Below are positions 51,254 to 60,664 of a DNA stretch of 64,000 bases, piece by piece. A program made the position numbers and the translations under genes. The DNA lies in the NCBI GenBank assembly GCA_963749365.1, contig CAVVME010000001.1:1-64000 (forward strand). Reading direction: 5' to 3'. Each line of letters opens with the position of its first letter. Within the stretch, counting starts at the first letter, position 1. Below the pieces are notes generated by a model. That model was not told where the DNA came from. It did no database searches and worked only from the letters and a program-made list of their open reading frames with translations. The DNA is from WHSW01 sp963749365 (GTDB lineage Bacteria > Actinomycetota > Thermoleophilia > Solirubrobacterales > 70-9).

Positions 51254-51876
51254 TCAACCGGCCGAGATCGCGAGCGCCGCGATCGTCGGCGTCTCGATCC
51301 GCACGTCGGGGTCGAGCTCCCAGCAGGCGAGCGCGATCTCGTGCGAACCGGCGGGCAGCGGTTGCGGGGTGACCAGCGTGCGGGCGAAGCCGTTGGTGGC
51401 GCCGGCGTTGGTGCGCGCCACCTCCTCACCGGGGGTCGCGAAGGCAGGCCGTGGGAGCGCCGTCGACGCGGATGTCGCAGCCGGCCCGCGAGCCGTCGGC
51501 GCCGCCTGTTGCCGGTGTACTGGCCGCCAGTGGCGACGACCAGGACCCTCGCCGGTCGGTCGAGCTCGAGGGTCGTGGCCGCACAGTTGATCGGCGTGGT
51601 CGAGCTGGGATCGCAGTCGAGGGCATCGCCGACTCCCGCCAGCCGGGCGAACCCGGACGCGTTGAGCGTCGCCTCGCGCAGCTCCTTGCCGGTCAGCGAG
51701 TCGCGCTTGACGTCCTTGGCCTTGACCGCCTTGCGGTCGCGCAGGTCGGCGCTGCGCAGGGAGTCGTCGGCGACCTCGGCGGAGCCGATCCGCTCGATCG
51801 CGTAGGCGCCGCCGGTGGTCACGGCAACGAACAGGGCAAGGTAGGCGGCGACGGTCGTGTGGCTCGGCCTGCTCAT
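51254..51876 (-). CDS. secreted hypothetical protein, two frameshifts
   Basis: ATG 51874-51876 starts VAAYLALFVAVTTGGAYAIE, a signal or anchor, then a charged LRSADLRDRKAVKAKDVKRD segment common in secreted Solirubrobacter-type proteins. The frame breaks near 51510 (after GGQYTGN) and again near 51440. Joined, the three frames continue GADGSRAGCDIRVDGAPTA and FATPGEEVARTNAGATNGFA, ending DPDVRIETPTIAALAISAG at TGA 51254-51256. Cysteine pairs (DCDP..INC, GCD, AC) suggest disulphides. Total length is three-fold plus two, so two single-base insertions restore it. Function unknown. Confidence 0.65.
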
Positions 51877-51913
51877 CTCACACTCCAACACCCGTCGCGA
51901 CACCGGGTTGCTC

Positions 51914-53774
51914 TCAGCGCGCCAGCACCACCACCGTGCGGGCGACCGACCGTATCGGAGCCTTGTACGGCCAGGCCTGCTCGCGCGCGACCTTGACCCG
52001 GAACTTGAACCGTGCGTCGGCCTCGTAGAAGCGCCCGAACCGGTAGCCGAGCCGGTAGCGGCCCGAGGCCTCGGTGTGAAACGCCTCCCCGACCGTGTTC
52101 CAGTGCCCGGCCGACTCGCGGACCTGGAGCTCGATCAGCTTGCCGCCGACCGGCATCCGGGCCGCGTAATGGCCGATCCGGCCGGCGAACACAACCCTCC
52201 CGCCCTCGCCGACCCGCTCGCGCGAGGTCCGGAAGCTCGCCCGGCTGCGGACCGTGAGCCTGCCGGCGACCTGCTCCAGCGGCGCGAACCGCGCCGAGCC
52301 GGCGAAGCTCGCCGAGACGGTCCGCGACGGCCCCGGCGGCAGCTTCGACTTCCAAGCCCCGCGCGAGTCGGTCGGGACGACCCGGACCCGGCGATCGATC
52401 AGCGCTCCGGCGCCGAACTGCTCGACCACGGTCACGTCGCGTCCGGCGAGCGGCTTCCCGTCGCGGTCGAGCAGCCGTCCCGATACTGAGGATCCGTGGC
52501 CGTAGCCGACCGTCCGGCGCGCGGCGCCGCCGGGACCGAGTCCGGCCACCAGCCGCGCCCGCTCGCGCAGCGGGAAGCTGAGCACCATCGGCGTCCCGTC
52601 GGTGCGCCGAGTGGTTTCGGCGGCGTTGCCGGCAACGTCGATCGCCTCGGCGCGGAGCTCGTAGTCGCCCGCCGGCACGGCGTCGGAGTCGACCCGCGCC
52701 CGCAGTTCACCGGGAACCCCCTCGACCCCGAGCGGCGTCCACACCGATCCCCCGACCGGCCGGTAGGAGATCCGCGCCGAGTCGAGCCCGGAGTGCGGCT
52801 CCGCTGACCCGGACCCGGATCAGCTCCGGGTCGCCGGCGTCCTGGCGGTTGGTGAACGCGAGCCTCGGGCGGCGCATTGTCGACGTAACCGTCCGCAACG
52901 CGCAGCCGCCGCGGTTGCCGGCGAAGTCCTCCGGGCAGACGAACAGGCTGTTCGCCCCGTTTAGGAACGGCGCAGCGGCGGTGTTGATGGGCACGATCAA
53001 GGTCGACGCCGATCGGGTCGAGACGGGACACGGCGCCAACAGGCTCGAGTACGGGCCGCCGAGCACCCCGCCGCAGGCCGGGTTCGCGCGGCCGACCTCG
53101 ACCCCATTGACCCAGGCGCGCAGATGCTCGATCCCGCCGCCCGTGTCTGTCGCCTGCGCCCGGAGCTCCTCGGTCCCCCGCTTCCACCCCGGCTCGACCA
53201 ATCCACCACCAACGGCCGTCACCCGCGGGTCGTAGCGGTCCGCGAGCACCAGCTCGATGTTCTGGACGTGGGCATGGGCTTGCGGGGCGTACGCACAGCC
53301 GCCGCCGTCGCTGCAGATCAGGATCACCACCAGGGCGACGTGGCGCAGGCCCGACGAGCTGTAGGCCTGGTATCCCTGACTCGAGTCGGAGCCGTTGGCG
53401 AGCACCCGCGTCCCGCCCTGGGCGTCGACGGCGACGATCTGTGCCAGGTGGTGGTTCTCGCGTCGAAGGTTCGCCCTCGCGTTGACCGCGACGATCTCGG
53501 TCCCCGGCGGGGCGTTGAAGCGCCAGAACCCGTTCTGGCCCGCGGTCGCGAAGCCGAGGTTGCTGAGCTCGAGCCGCCGGTCGGTGCCCGGGCAGCGGTT
53601 CTGGGTCGAGTAGGCGCCGCGGGACTCCGAGATCGCCTCGGCTGCCGAGCGGCTGTTGGCGTGGCACTTGAGCACCGTGTAGGTGGCGTTTGCCGCCAGG
53701 GCGGCCGGGGGGCTCGTCGTGGCCGCCGCCACCGAGGCGAACGAGATCGCCGTCAGCAGCGCCGCCCGCCTCAT
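51914..53774 (-). CDS. large secreted protein with Ig-like/carboxypeptidase-like repeats, one frameshift
   Basis: ATG 53772-53774 starts a signal peptide (RRAALLTAISFASVAAATTS). A Cys-containing N-terminal domain follows: YTVLKCHANSRSAAEAI, STQNRCPGTDRRLELSN and VILICSDGGGCAYAP. Bacterial Ig-like strands come next (GTEELRAQATDTGGGIEHLR, EDFAGNRGGCALRTVTS). One extra G near 52800 breaks the frame; beyond it the protein continues YELRAEAIDVAGNAAETTRR, SVSGRLLDRDGKPLAGRDVT and EQVAGRLTVRSRASF, ending VARTVVVLAR. Length is three-fold plus one. It is probably a surface or matrix protein. Its ATG overlaps the sigma-fusion stop by 4 bp. Confidence 0.75.
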
Positions 53775-55175
53775 GGTCCGAATTCCTGCGCGACCGCCGA
53801 GCCTCCGCCGCCGCTGCTCGGAGACGGCGCGGGCGCGGCCGGGGCAGGACTCGGCGGCGCCGGCGCGCTCGCGGCGACGCCGAACTCGCGCTCCACCGGC
53901 GGCGTCGTCGGCGCCAGCGGCTGCTCGGGCTCGGGAGCGGGCTCCGGCTCGGGTTCGGTCGGCTGCGGCGTTGGCGCGGGTTCCGGCTCGGAGACGCCGG
54001 CGGAGACGTCCCCGCCGTCTGCGTCGGGCACAGCGACGACCGGCACCGGAGCCGCGGTCGACCTGGGCCGGGCGATCCGCGGCGGGGCGATCCCGCGATC
54101 CGCGCTCGGCCTCGCCGCCGAGCCCGAGCGGAGCGACGCCGGCCGCCACGCAGGCGGTCGCGGCGACGCCGCCGCCGAGGCAGGCGACCGCGAGCTTTCC
54201 GGTCGCGCCAAGGCCGGCGAGCTTCGCCAGCACACCGGCACCGGCCGCGCCGGCGCCGCGCGCCCCGCCGGCCGCCGCGCCCTGCGCCAGTCCCTCCTCG
54301 GCGCCCGCCGGCGCCCCGCGCGAGATCAGGCCACCGGCTGCGTCGCGGACCCGGTCGCCGAGCTCGAGCAGGCGGTCCGCGTAGTGGATCTGGCCGTCGA
54401 TCCCGTCGATCGCGCCGGCGGCCGCAGCCGTGCCGCCGAGGTCGTGCAGGTGGCCGCCGAGCCGGGCGACGAAGTCCGAGCACTCGCGGCAGTGAGCCAG
54501 GTGCGCGCGTGCCTGGCGCTCCTGGTCGGCGGTCGCGAGGCCGCTGACCAGGGCGCGCAGCAGCGGCTCTCGGTCCGCGCACCACTCACCTCGTTCGAGC
54601 GCCCGCATCCGCTCGGTCAGCTCGGCGACGCCGCGTGTGATCTCCTTGCGATAGGCGCGCGGCGAGAGGCCCTCGACCAGCGCGCACACCTGGCGGGGCT
54701 CCAGTCCCCAGCCGTAGCGCAACAGCATCACCGCCCGCCGACGAGGTGGCAGCGAGGCGAGCAGGTCGCGGGTGACCCGCGACTGCTCGCGACCGCTGGC
54801 CAGCTCATCGGGCGGCTCGGCCGGATCGGCGACACCGCCGACCAACTCCAAGGGCGCGGTCGGCTTGCGCCGCCGTCGGCGCAGCTCCTTGCCCGCCTGA
54901 TTGGCGACCGCAGTGAGTACATAGCTGCGCACCTCGTCGTCGCTCAGCCGCCCGGCGCGGTCGGCGAGCGCCCGCAGGGTTCCGACCCAGGCGCCCGCGT
55001 AGATGTCGTCGAGCTCCTCGGCGGAGAAGGCCCCTCCGAATGCGCGCCGGACCATCCTCTGCGCCGGTCGGCGGAATTCCTCGAACAGCCGGCCGGCACG
55101 CTCGTTCCAGCCCTGGTCGCGCCCGCCCGCAGACGAGACTCGCCTCAATCCGGCCGATGCTTTGACGGGCTTCAT
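53771..55175 (-). CDS. ECF-like sigma factor fused to zinc finger, membrane helix and Pro/Glu-rich tail; one frameshift
   Basis: ATG 55173-55175 is the likely start. Residues about 25-100 form a sigma region 2 (LFEEFRRPAQRMVRRAFGGA, SAEELDDIYAGAWVGTLRAL). Residues about 135-190 form region 4 (LLASLPPRRRAVMLLRYGWG, LSPRAYRKEITRGVAELTER). A zinc-finger anti-sigma motif H-x3-C-x2-C follows at 225-232 (HLAHCREC), then a hydrophobic helix at about 327-350. The frame breaks near 54100; beyond it a tail rich in Pro and Glu (SEPEPAPTPQPTEPEPEPAP) ends AVAQEFGP at TGA 53771-53773. It looks like a sigma factor carrying its own membrane-bound inhibitor. It is co-transcribed with a secreted protein. Confidence 0.72.
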
Positions 55176-55377
55176 CCGGCGTCCCTCGGACGACAAGCCC
55201 GCTGCGGCGCCGGGCGCCCCCCGCGCCGCTTCGCGGCCGTCAAGCGACAGCGCAGAGCTGCGCGATCCGAGCCCCCGATGCCGGGCCCCGTTCACCGTGG
55301 AAAATCCATCTTCCGCGACCGATCGTATACGGCGCCAGGCTCCTGCGCCGACCGGCCTACCGACGCTCCAGCATCGC

Positions 55378-57456
55378 CTACCGACGCTCCAACATCACCT
55401 GCTCGTCCTGCAGGGTCCCGCCGACCGGCCTGAAGCCCTGGTCCAGCATGTAGCCGAAGAACGATCCAGGCTTCGTGCCCGGCTCGGGCGGGTTCGCCTG
55501 GTTGATGAAGATCTTCGTCCCGCCGGCCTGCTCGAGCGCGTCAAGAGCGCGGTCGACCTCACGCGGGGAGAGCAGCACCAGGGCCGTGTTGAACGGGGAG
55601 ACGTTGGCGACCCCTGCCCGTTCCGCCAGCCGGTGGTCGGCCGCGGTGGCGAGCACCAGCACGCTCTCCCCCGGCTCGGTCCGCTGCTCGACGAAGCGCT
55701 GCATCTCGGCGTTGTCTGCCTCCGAGGCGCCGGACTGCGAAAGCCGCTCGACCTCGTCCCAGGGCGGGGAGATTGTCGCGATCGAGGCGATCATCACCCC
55801 GAAGCCGACCATCGTCGCCAGCGCAGGCACCACCATCCGCCGCAGCGACTCGCGGCGCTCGGCCGCCAGGGATCCGAGCACGGTCCAGGTCAGCAGCGCC
55901 AGTGCCAGCCCCCAGGTCGGGAACAGGAGCATCAGCTGCCAGGGAAGCGAGCGCCCGGCGAAGTACGACCCGGCGAGCAGACCGAAGACGCCGGCGTAGG
56001 CGAGCATCGCGGTCAGGGTCCGGTCCTCGCGGCGCTGGGCGAAGCGCACCGCGGCGGTCAGGATCGCAGCGACGAAGGTGACGTAGAGGGCGATATGAAG
56101 GCCGAGCGCCGGCATCGACTCGAGCCCGACCGCCTCGCGCGCGAACAGCCGCGTGTAGTAGATCCACAGCCCGGGGTCGGGCAGCTCGCCGCTGCGCACG
56201 AGGACGATCGCGACGACGAGTACGAGGGCGCCGACGAGCCCGATCGCCGCCTGGCGCACGAGCTTCCACAGCGCCCGCCCCCACCCCTCGCCGCGATCGA
56301 CGCCGAGGGCGAGGGCGCAGAACAGCGCCAGGACGCAGATCGTCCCGAACTCGGCGTTGTTGAGCATCGCCAGCCCGGCGGCGAAGAAGACGACCCAGAT
56401 CGGGAGCCGGCGTCCGCGCATCGCCACCGTCGCCAGCCAGGCGACGACGAACGGGCCCAGATAGCGGCCCGGAAAGAAGGCGTAGTAGCTGCCGTTGAAC
56501 TCGTGTCGCAGTCCCTCGTCCGACCAGGGAAAGAGCGCGAGCGCCAGGAACGGGACGTAGAGGGCGAGCGCCGCCAGCGGGCGCCCGGTGACCCTGAGAA
56601 AGACCCCGTAGATCGCCAGCAGGGCGAGCACCGAGAGCACCACCATGAGCACCGATGAGGCGGTGATCGAGAGGTCGAACGGCTCCAGCACCGGCGCGAA
56701 GACGAGCGGCAGAAGCTGCACGTACTGGGCGATGTAGTCGACCATCGGCGTGAGGCCGTTGGTGACCGCATAGAAGTCCTGGGCCTGCACCGGCACGTGT
56801 CCCGACGGGATCGCCCCGCCCTCGGAGAGGTTGGCGTCGGTGAACACCGCGGGCAGCAGCCAGAGCGCCGTCAGCGCGAGCGCGATCGCGAACGCGCCCC
56901 ATCGCCAGCCGCTCGAGATCCGAGCCGGGGCCGCGGCCACGGCGAACGGCCACCGCCGGGCGAGGGCGAGCGCGAACAGCCCGGCGCCGATCACGACCCC
57001 GGCGACCAGGACCGGCACCGAGAGCAGCAGCGGGGAGAAGTAGTCGGGGTCGAGCAGCGGCAGCTCATGCTCCTGCTCGAGCACGGCCCAGACCACGAGC
57101 GCCGCGAGCCCGAGCTGCAGCGCGATCGCCGGCAGGTCGAGGCGGCGCTGGGCCGGGGCCGCCGAGCCGAGCCAGATCACGATCCCGGCGAGCCCGAGCG
57201 GCGCCACCACCGCGAGCAGGAAGCGGGCCTGCTCGAGCGGCTCCGGCTTGATCAGCGGCTGCGCCTCGACGAAGAACTGCGTGCTCGGCTCGGGCAGCAG
57301 ATCGGACAGTGGCGGCCCCAGCCAGGCGATCGCGGCGAGCAGCGCCAGCGCCGCGGGCCAGAGGCCGATCCAGGCGACGTCCTCGGCCGACGGGCGCATC
57401 CGCGTCTCGACCGCCCGCGGCGCCGGATCGCGGGCTGTACGCACCTCGGTCGTCAT
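55378..57456 (-). CDS. polytopic membrane protein of unknown function (glycosyltransferase-C-like layout)
   Basis: The 692-residue protein has about 13 hydrophobic helices (for example LWPAALALLAAIAWLGPPLS and LGLAALVVWAVLEQEHELPL). A long outer loop lies near residues 205-235 (NLSEGGAIPSGHVPVQAQDF). A soluble C-terminal domain of about 110 residues follows (WDEVERLSQSGASEADNAEM, FINQANPPEPGTKPGSFFGY). The layout recalls integral membrane GT-C mannosyltransferases, but I cannot find a clear catalytic DxD or EE motif, so this is only a resemblance. ATG 57454-57456 shares a base with the stop of the aldo/keto reductase gene, so they are coupled. Confidence 0.7.
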   Translation of the reverse strand: MTTEVRTARDPAPRAVETRMRPSAEDVAWIGLWPAALALLAAIAWLGPPLSDLLPEPSTQFFVEAQPLIKPEPLEQARFLLAVVAPLGLAGIVIWLGSAAPAQRRLDLPAIALQLGLAALVVWAVLEQEHELPLLDPDYFSPLLLSVPVLVAGVVIGAGLFALALARRWPFAVAAAPARISSGWRWGAFAIALALTALWLLPAVFTDANLSEGGAIPSGHVPVQAQDFYAVTNGLTPMVDYIAQYVQLLPLVFAPVLEPFDLSITASSVLMVVLSVLALLAIYGVFLRVTGRPLAALALYVPFLALALFPWSDEGLRHEFNGSYYAFFPGRYLGPFVVAWLATVAMRGRRLPIWVVFFAAGLAMLNNAEFGTICVLALFCALALGVDRGEGWGRALWKLVRQAAIGLVGALVLVVAIVLVRSGELPDPGLWIYYTRLFAREAVGLESMPALGLHIALYVTFVAAILTAAVRFAQRREDRTLTAMLAYAGVFGLLAGSYFAGRSLPWQLMLLFPTWGLALALLTWTVLGSLAAERRESLRRMVVPALATMVGFGVMIASIATISPPWDEVERLSQSGASEADNAEMQRFVEQRTEPGESVLVLATAADHRLAERAGVANVSPFNTALVLLSPREVDRALDALEQAGGTKIFINQANPPEPGTKPGSFFGYMLDQGFRPVGGTLQDEQVMLERR

Positions 57457-58325
57457 CAGTGCCGTCCCCGGACCGCCTCCGCGAGCCGGCCGGCGATGCT
57501 CCGAGCCCTGCCGCCGAGCGTCCACCAGGGCTGCTCGAGCGCCCGCTCGGTGCCGCCGGTGCGATCGAGGCCGTCGAGCCGCTCCAGCTCCTCGGCGCCG
57601 AGCTCGAAGTCGAAGACGCGGGAGTTCTCGACGATCCGCTCGCGGTTGGCGGACTTCGGGATCACGACGACCTCGCGCTCGAGCGCCCAGCGCAACAGCA
57701 CCTGGGCCGGGGTGCGGTCGTGGCCGCGTGCGATCTCGGCGATCACCGGGGCGCCGAGCTGCTCGCCCCGGGTCAGCGGGCTGTAGGCCTCGAGCGCGAT
57801 CCGGCGCCGCTCGCACTCGGCGAGCAGGGCGCGGCGGAAGGTGAAGGGGCTGAACTTGACCTGGTTGACGACCGGCGCCACGTCGCCGGCCGCGCACACC
57901 TGGTCGAGCTCGTCGACGCTGAAGTTGCTGACCCCGATCGCCCGCGTCAGGCCGCGTTCGAGCGCCGCCTCCATCCCGCTCCAGGCCCAGGTCGGACCGC
58001 CCTCGGGCCAGTGGACGAGGTAGAGGTCGAGCTGCTCGATCCCGAGCCGCTCGAGGCTGCGCTCGGCCTCGGCGACCGGGTCGCTGGAGCGGGGGAAGAA
58101 CTTGGTGGTCACGAAGATCTCCTCGCGCGCCAGCCCGCTGGCGGCGATCGCGCCGCCGACGCCGGCCTCGTTTCCGTAGGCCTGCGCGGTGTCGACATGG
58201 CGGTAGCCGGCCTCGAGCGCCCAGCCGACCGCCTCCTCGGTCGCGCGTCCCTCGTCGATCTGCCACACCCCGAGACCGAGCAGCGGCATCTCGACGCCGT
58301 TGGCGAGCTGCTTGGCGCGGATCAC
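57456..58325 (-). CDS. aldo/keto reductase (2,5-diketo-gluconate reductase-like)
   Basis: The 289-residue protein has the AKR barrel: LLGLGVWQIDEGRATEEAVG, catalytic Asp/Tyr in YRHVDTAQAYGNEAGVGGAI, Lys in IFVTTKFFPRSSDP, His in LDLYLVHWPEGGPTW, and NADPH-binding VVVIPKSANRERIVENSRVF. This is the AKR5-type branch, which reduces keto sugars and aldehydes. The ATG overlaps the MarR stop by 4 bp. Confidence 0.92.
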   Translation of the reverse strand: MIRAKQLANGVEMPLLGLGVWQIDEGRATEEAVGWALEAGYRHVDTAQAYGNEAGVGGAIAASGLAREEIFVTTKFFPRSSDPVAEAERSLERLGIEQLDLYLVHWPEGGPTWAWSGMEAALERGLTRAIGVSNFSVDELDQVCAAGDVAPVVNQVKFSPFTFRRALLAECERRRIALEAYSPLTRGEQLGAPVIAEIARGHDRTPAQVLLRWALEREVVVIPKSANRERIVENSRVFDFELGAEELERLDGLDRTGGTERALEQPWWTLGGRARSIAGRLAEAVRGRH

Positions 58326-58768
58326 CCGTCGGAGCGTACGCGGCCCAGGACCTGCTCGAGCTTTCGCAGGTCGGAGTCCGAGAGCGCTGCGAGCTCGGGC
58401 GGCGGCTCGGCGCGGCGACGGACGAGCTCGGCGCGAACCTCGCGGCCCTGCTCGGTGAGCGCGACCAGCCTCACCCTCCGGTCACCCTCGGCGGCGCGCC
58501 GCTCGACCAGGCCGCGTTCCTCGAGCCGGTCGACGATCCCGGTGATGTTCGAGCTGTCGCAGTGCATGTGCTGGGCCAGCTCGCCCATCGGCCGCGGCTC
58601 CTCGAGCAGTCCGAGCACGATCTGCTGTGGTGGCATCAGGTCGAACTCGCGCCAGATCTCGATCATCCGCGGACGGGCGTGCCGGAAGACGAAGTCGAGC
58701 ATCAAGGTCCAGGTGCGACTGGCCGCGGAATCGGCTGCTGAGACGGAGCCGTGGCTTGTCGCAGTCAT
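58322..58768 (-). CDS. MarR-family transcriptional regulator
   Basis: Start ATG 58766-58768; the extra in-frame region upstream overlaps the ABC promoter and gene. The 148-residue protein has the winged-helix core: PPQQIVLGLLEEPRPMGELA, recognition helix QHMHCDSSNITGIVDRLEER and wing AEGDRRVRLVALTEQGREV. MarR proteins repress adjacent efflux genes until a small ligand binds. It is divergent from a DrrA-like exporter 70 bp away and coupled with the aldo/keto reductase downstream. Confidence 0.92.
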   Translation of the reverse strand: MTATSHGSVSAADSAASRTWTLMLDFVFRHARPRMIEIWREFDLMPPQQIVLGLLEEPRPMGELAQHMHCDSSNITGIVDRLEERGLVERRAAEGDRRVRLVALTEQGREVRAELVRRRAEPPPELAALSDSDLRKLEQVLGRVRSDG

Positions 58769-58781
58769 TGAGGACGAGGAT

Positions 58782-58800
58782 ACTCTATGCTGTGGATAGT
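58782..58800. promoter_or_regulatory. imperfect dyad in the MarR-ABC intergenic region
   Basis: ACTCTAT-GCTGTGG-ATAGT has matching arms (one unpaired base) and is AT-rich compared with its surroundings. It lies 14 bp before the MarR start and 39 bp before the preferred ABC start. Position fits a MarR operator. Confidence 0.35.
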
Positions 58801-58838
58801 TGATGCAGGCAAGTAATTCACCATCGTTGGGAGAGCCG

Positions 58839-59837
58839 ATGAACGGCGACAACGGGATCGAGGTCGAGGGCCTCGTCCGCGAGTTCAAGAAGGGGCCGCG
58901 AGCGGTCGACGGGATCGACCTGACCGTCGCCCCGGGCGAGATCTACGGCTTCCTGGGCCCGAACGGCGCCGGCAAGTCGACCACCGTCCACATGCTGACC
59001 ACGCTGCTGCCCCCGACCGCCGGCACCGCCCGCGTCGCCGGCCACGACATCGTCAAGGAGGGTCCGGAGGTCCGCGACGCGATCGGCGTCGCCCTCCAGG
59101 AGGCGGCGCTCGACCAGTACCTGACCGCTCGCGAGCACATGCGGCTTCAGGCCGGCATGCACGGGCTGCCGAAGTCCGAGGCCGTCAGCCGCGGCGACGA
59201 GCTGATCGCGCGGGTCGGGCTCTCGGAGGCCGCGGACCGCAAGGTCGGCGGCTACTCGGGCGGGATGCGGCGCCGGCTCGACCTCGCGCTCGCCCTGGTC
59301 CACCAGCCGCGAATCCTGTTCCTCGACGAGCCGACCACCGGGCTCGACGTGCAGAGCCGGACCGCGCTTTGGGACGAGGTCCAGCGCCTGGCGAGCTCGC
59401 ACGGGGTCACCGTCTTCCTCACCACCCAGTACCTCGAGGAGGCCGATGCGCTGGCCGACCGGGTCGGGATCATCGACTCGGGCAAGCTCGTCGCCGAGGG
59501 CACCCCGGACGCGCTCAAGGCCGAGATCGGACGCCCGACCGTCGAGGCGGTCCCGGCCGAAGAGGCCGACACCGAGCGCATGCGCTCGACCCTGGTCCGG
59601 TTCGGCTCCGAGGCACCCGCGGGACCGGGCGGGATCGCGGTGCGCCTCGACGAGGGTGCCGGCGAGCTCGCCGACGTGGTCCGCGCGCTCGACTCCGACG
59701 GGATCGCCGTCGCCAACCTCGAGATCCACGCGCCGACGCTCGACGACGTCTTCCTCGTCAAGACGGGCCGCAGGCTCGAGGGCGCCGGCGACGACGAGGC
59801 CGAGGAGACCGGCGAGCACGAGGCGGTGGCAGCGTGA
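58839..59837 (+). CDS. ABC exporter ATPase (DrrA type)
   Basis: The preferred start is ATG 58839 (MNGDNGIEVEGLVREFKKGP) with GGGAGAG upstream; ATG 58803 is possible. The 332-residue protein has Walker A GPNGAGKSTTVHML, Q-loop ALQEAALDQYLTA, signature GYSGGMRRRLDLALALVHQP, Walker B ILFLDEPTTGLD and switch His replaced by Gln in FLTTQYLEEADALADRV. That replacement and the C-terminal domain are typical of daunorubicin-resistance DrrA proteins. It drives efflux through the two permeases that follow, with GTG/TGA and ATGA overlaps. Confidence 0.93.
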   Translation: MNGDNGIEVEGLVREFKKGPRAVDGIDLTVAPGEIYGFLGPNGAGKSTTVHMLTTLLPPTAGTARVAGHDIVKEGPEVRDAIGVALQEAALDQYLTAREHMRLQAGMHGLPKSEAVSRGDELIARVGLSEAADRKVGGYSGGMRRRLDLALALVHQPRILFLDEPTTGLDVQSRTALWDEVQRLASSHGVTVFLTTQYLEEADALADRVGIIDSGKLVAEGTPDALKAEIGRPTVEAVPAEEADTERMRSTLVRFGSEAPAGPGGIAVRLDEGAGELADVVRALDSDGIAVANLEIHAPTLDDVFLVKTGRRLEGAGDDEAEETGEHEAVAA

Positions 59838-60664
59838 GCGACGGCGACACGATCGCGGTCGCGCTGCCCGGGCGGCCGGCCCGAATCCGCAGCGGCACCC
59901 TGAGCCAGGTCGGTTATCTGGCCCGCCGGTCGATCACCCGCACGATCCGCCAGCCGATCATGTTCGTGCCCAGCCTGGTCTTCCCGCTCTTCCTGCTCGC
60001 GGTCAACGCGAGCGGGCTCTCGGCGGCGACCTCGCTGCCCGGGTTCCCGACCGACTCCTACCTCTCCTTCGCCCTCGGACTGACCTTCATGCAGGGGGCC
60101 CTGTTCGCGACCATGGGCGCCGGCCAGTCGATCGCCGCCGACATCCAGCACGGCTTCTTCGATCGCCTCCAACTGACGCCGCTGCGCAGCAACGCCCTGA
60201 TCGCCGGCCAGCTCGCGGGCGCCACCCTCCAGGGGCTGATCCAGGCGCTCACCTACCTGATCGTCGCGCTGGCGTTCGGCGCCCACCTGGAGTCCGGGCC
60301 GGCCGGGATCCTGGTGCTGTTCGCTCTCTCGGCCCTGGTCGGCGTCGCGTTCGGGTCGATCGGGCTTGCGATCGGGCTGCGCACCGGCAACGGGGAGGCG
60401 GTCCAGGGCGTGTTCCCGCTCATGTTCGTGCTCCTCTTCCTCAGCTCCGGCGCCCTGCCGCGCGACCTGATCGCCAACGACTGGTTCCAGACCGTGGCGA
60501 CGATCAATCCGGTCAGCTACCTGATCGAGGGCTTCCGGAGCCTGTTCGTGGTCGGCTGGGACGGCGAGGCGCTCGCGCTCGCATTCGGAGTCGCGCTCGC
60601 GGTCCTCGCCTTCGGGATGTGGGCCGCGGCCGCGGCGATGCGGACGAGGATGGAGCGCACATGA
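59834..60664 (+). CDS. ABC-2 type exporter permease
   Basis: GTG 59834 overlaps the ATPase stop. The 276-residue protein has six helices and the ABC-2 pattern: QPIMFVPSLVFPLFLLAVNA, then IAADIQHGFFDRLQLTPLRS, the cytosolic coupling helix contacting the ATPase, then PLMFVLLFLSSGALPRDLI and the substrate-exit segment INPVSYLIEGFRSL. It resembles DrrB. It and the next gene probably form a heterodimeric channel. Confidence 0.92.
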   Translation: MSDGDTIAVALPGRPARIRSGTLSQVGYLARRSITRTIRQPIMFVPSLVFPLFLLAVNASGLSAATSLPGFPTDSYLSFALGLTFMQGALFATMGAGQSIAADIQHGFFDRLQLTPLRSNALIAGQLAGATLQGLIQALTYLIVALAFGAHLESGPAGILVLFALSALVGVAFGSIGLAIGLRTGNGEAVQGVFPLMFVLLFLSSGALPRDLIANDWFQTVATINPVSYLIEGFRSLFVVGWDGEALALAFGVALAVLAFGMWAAAAAMRTRMERT

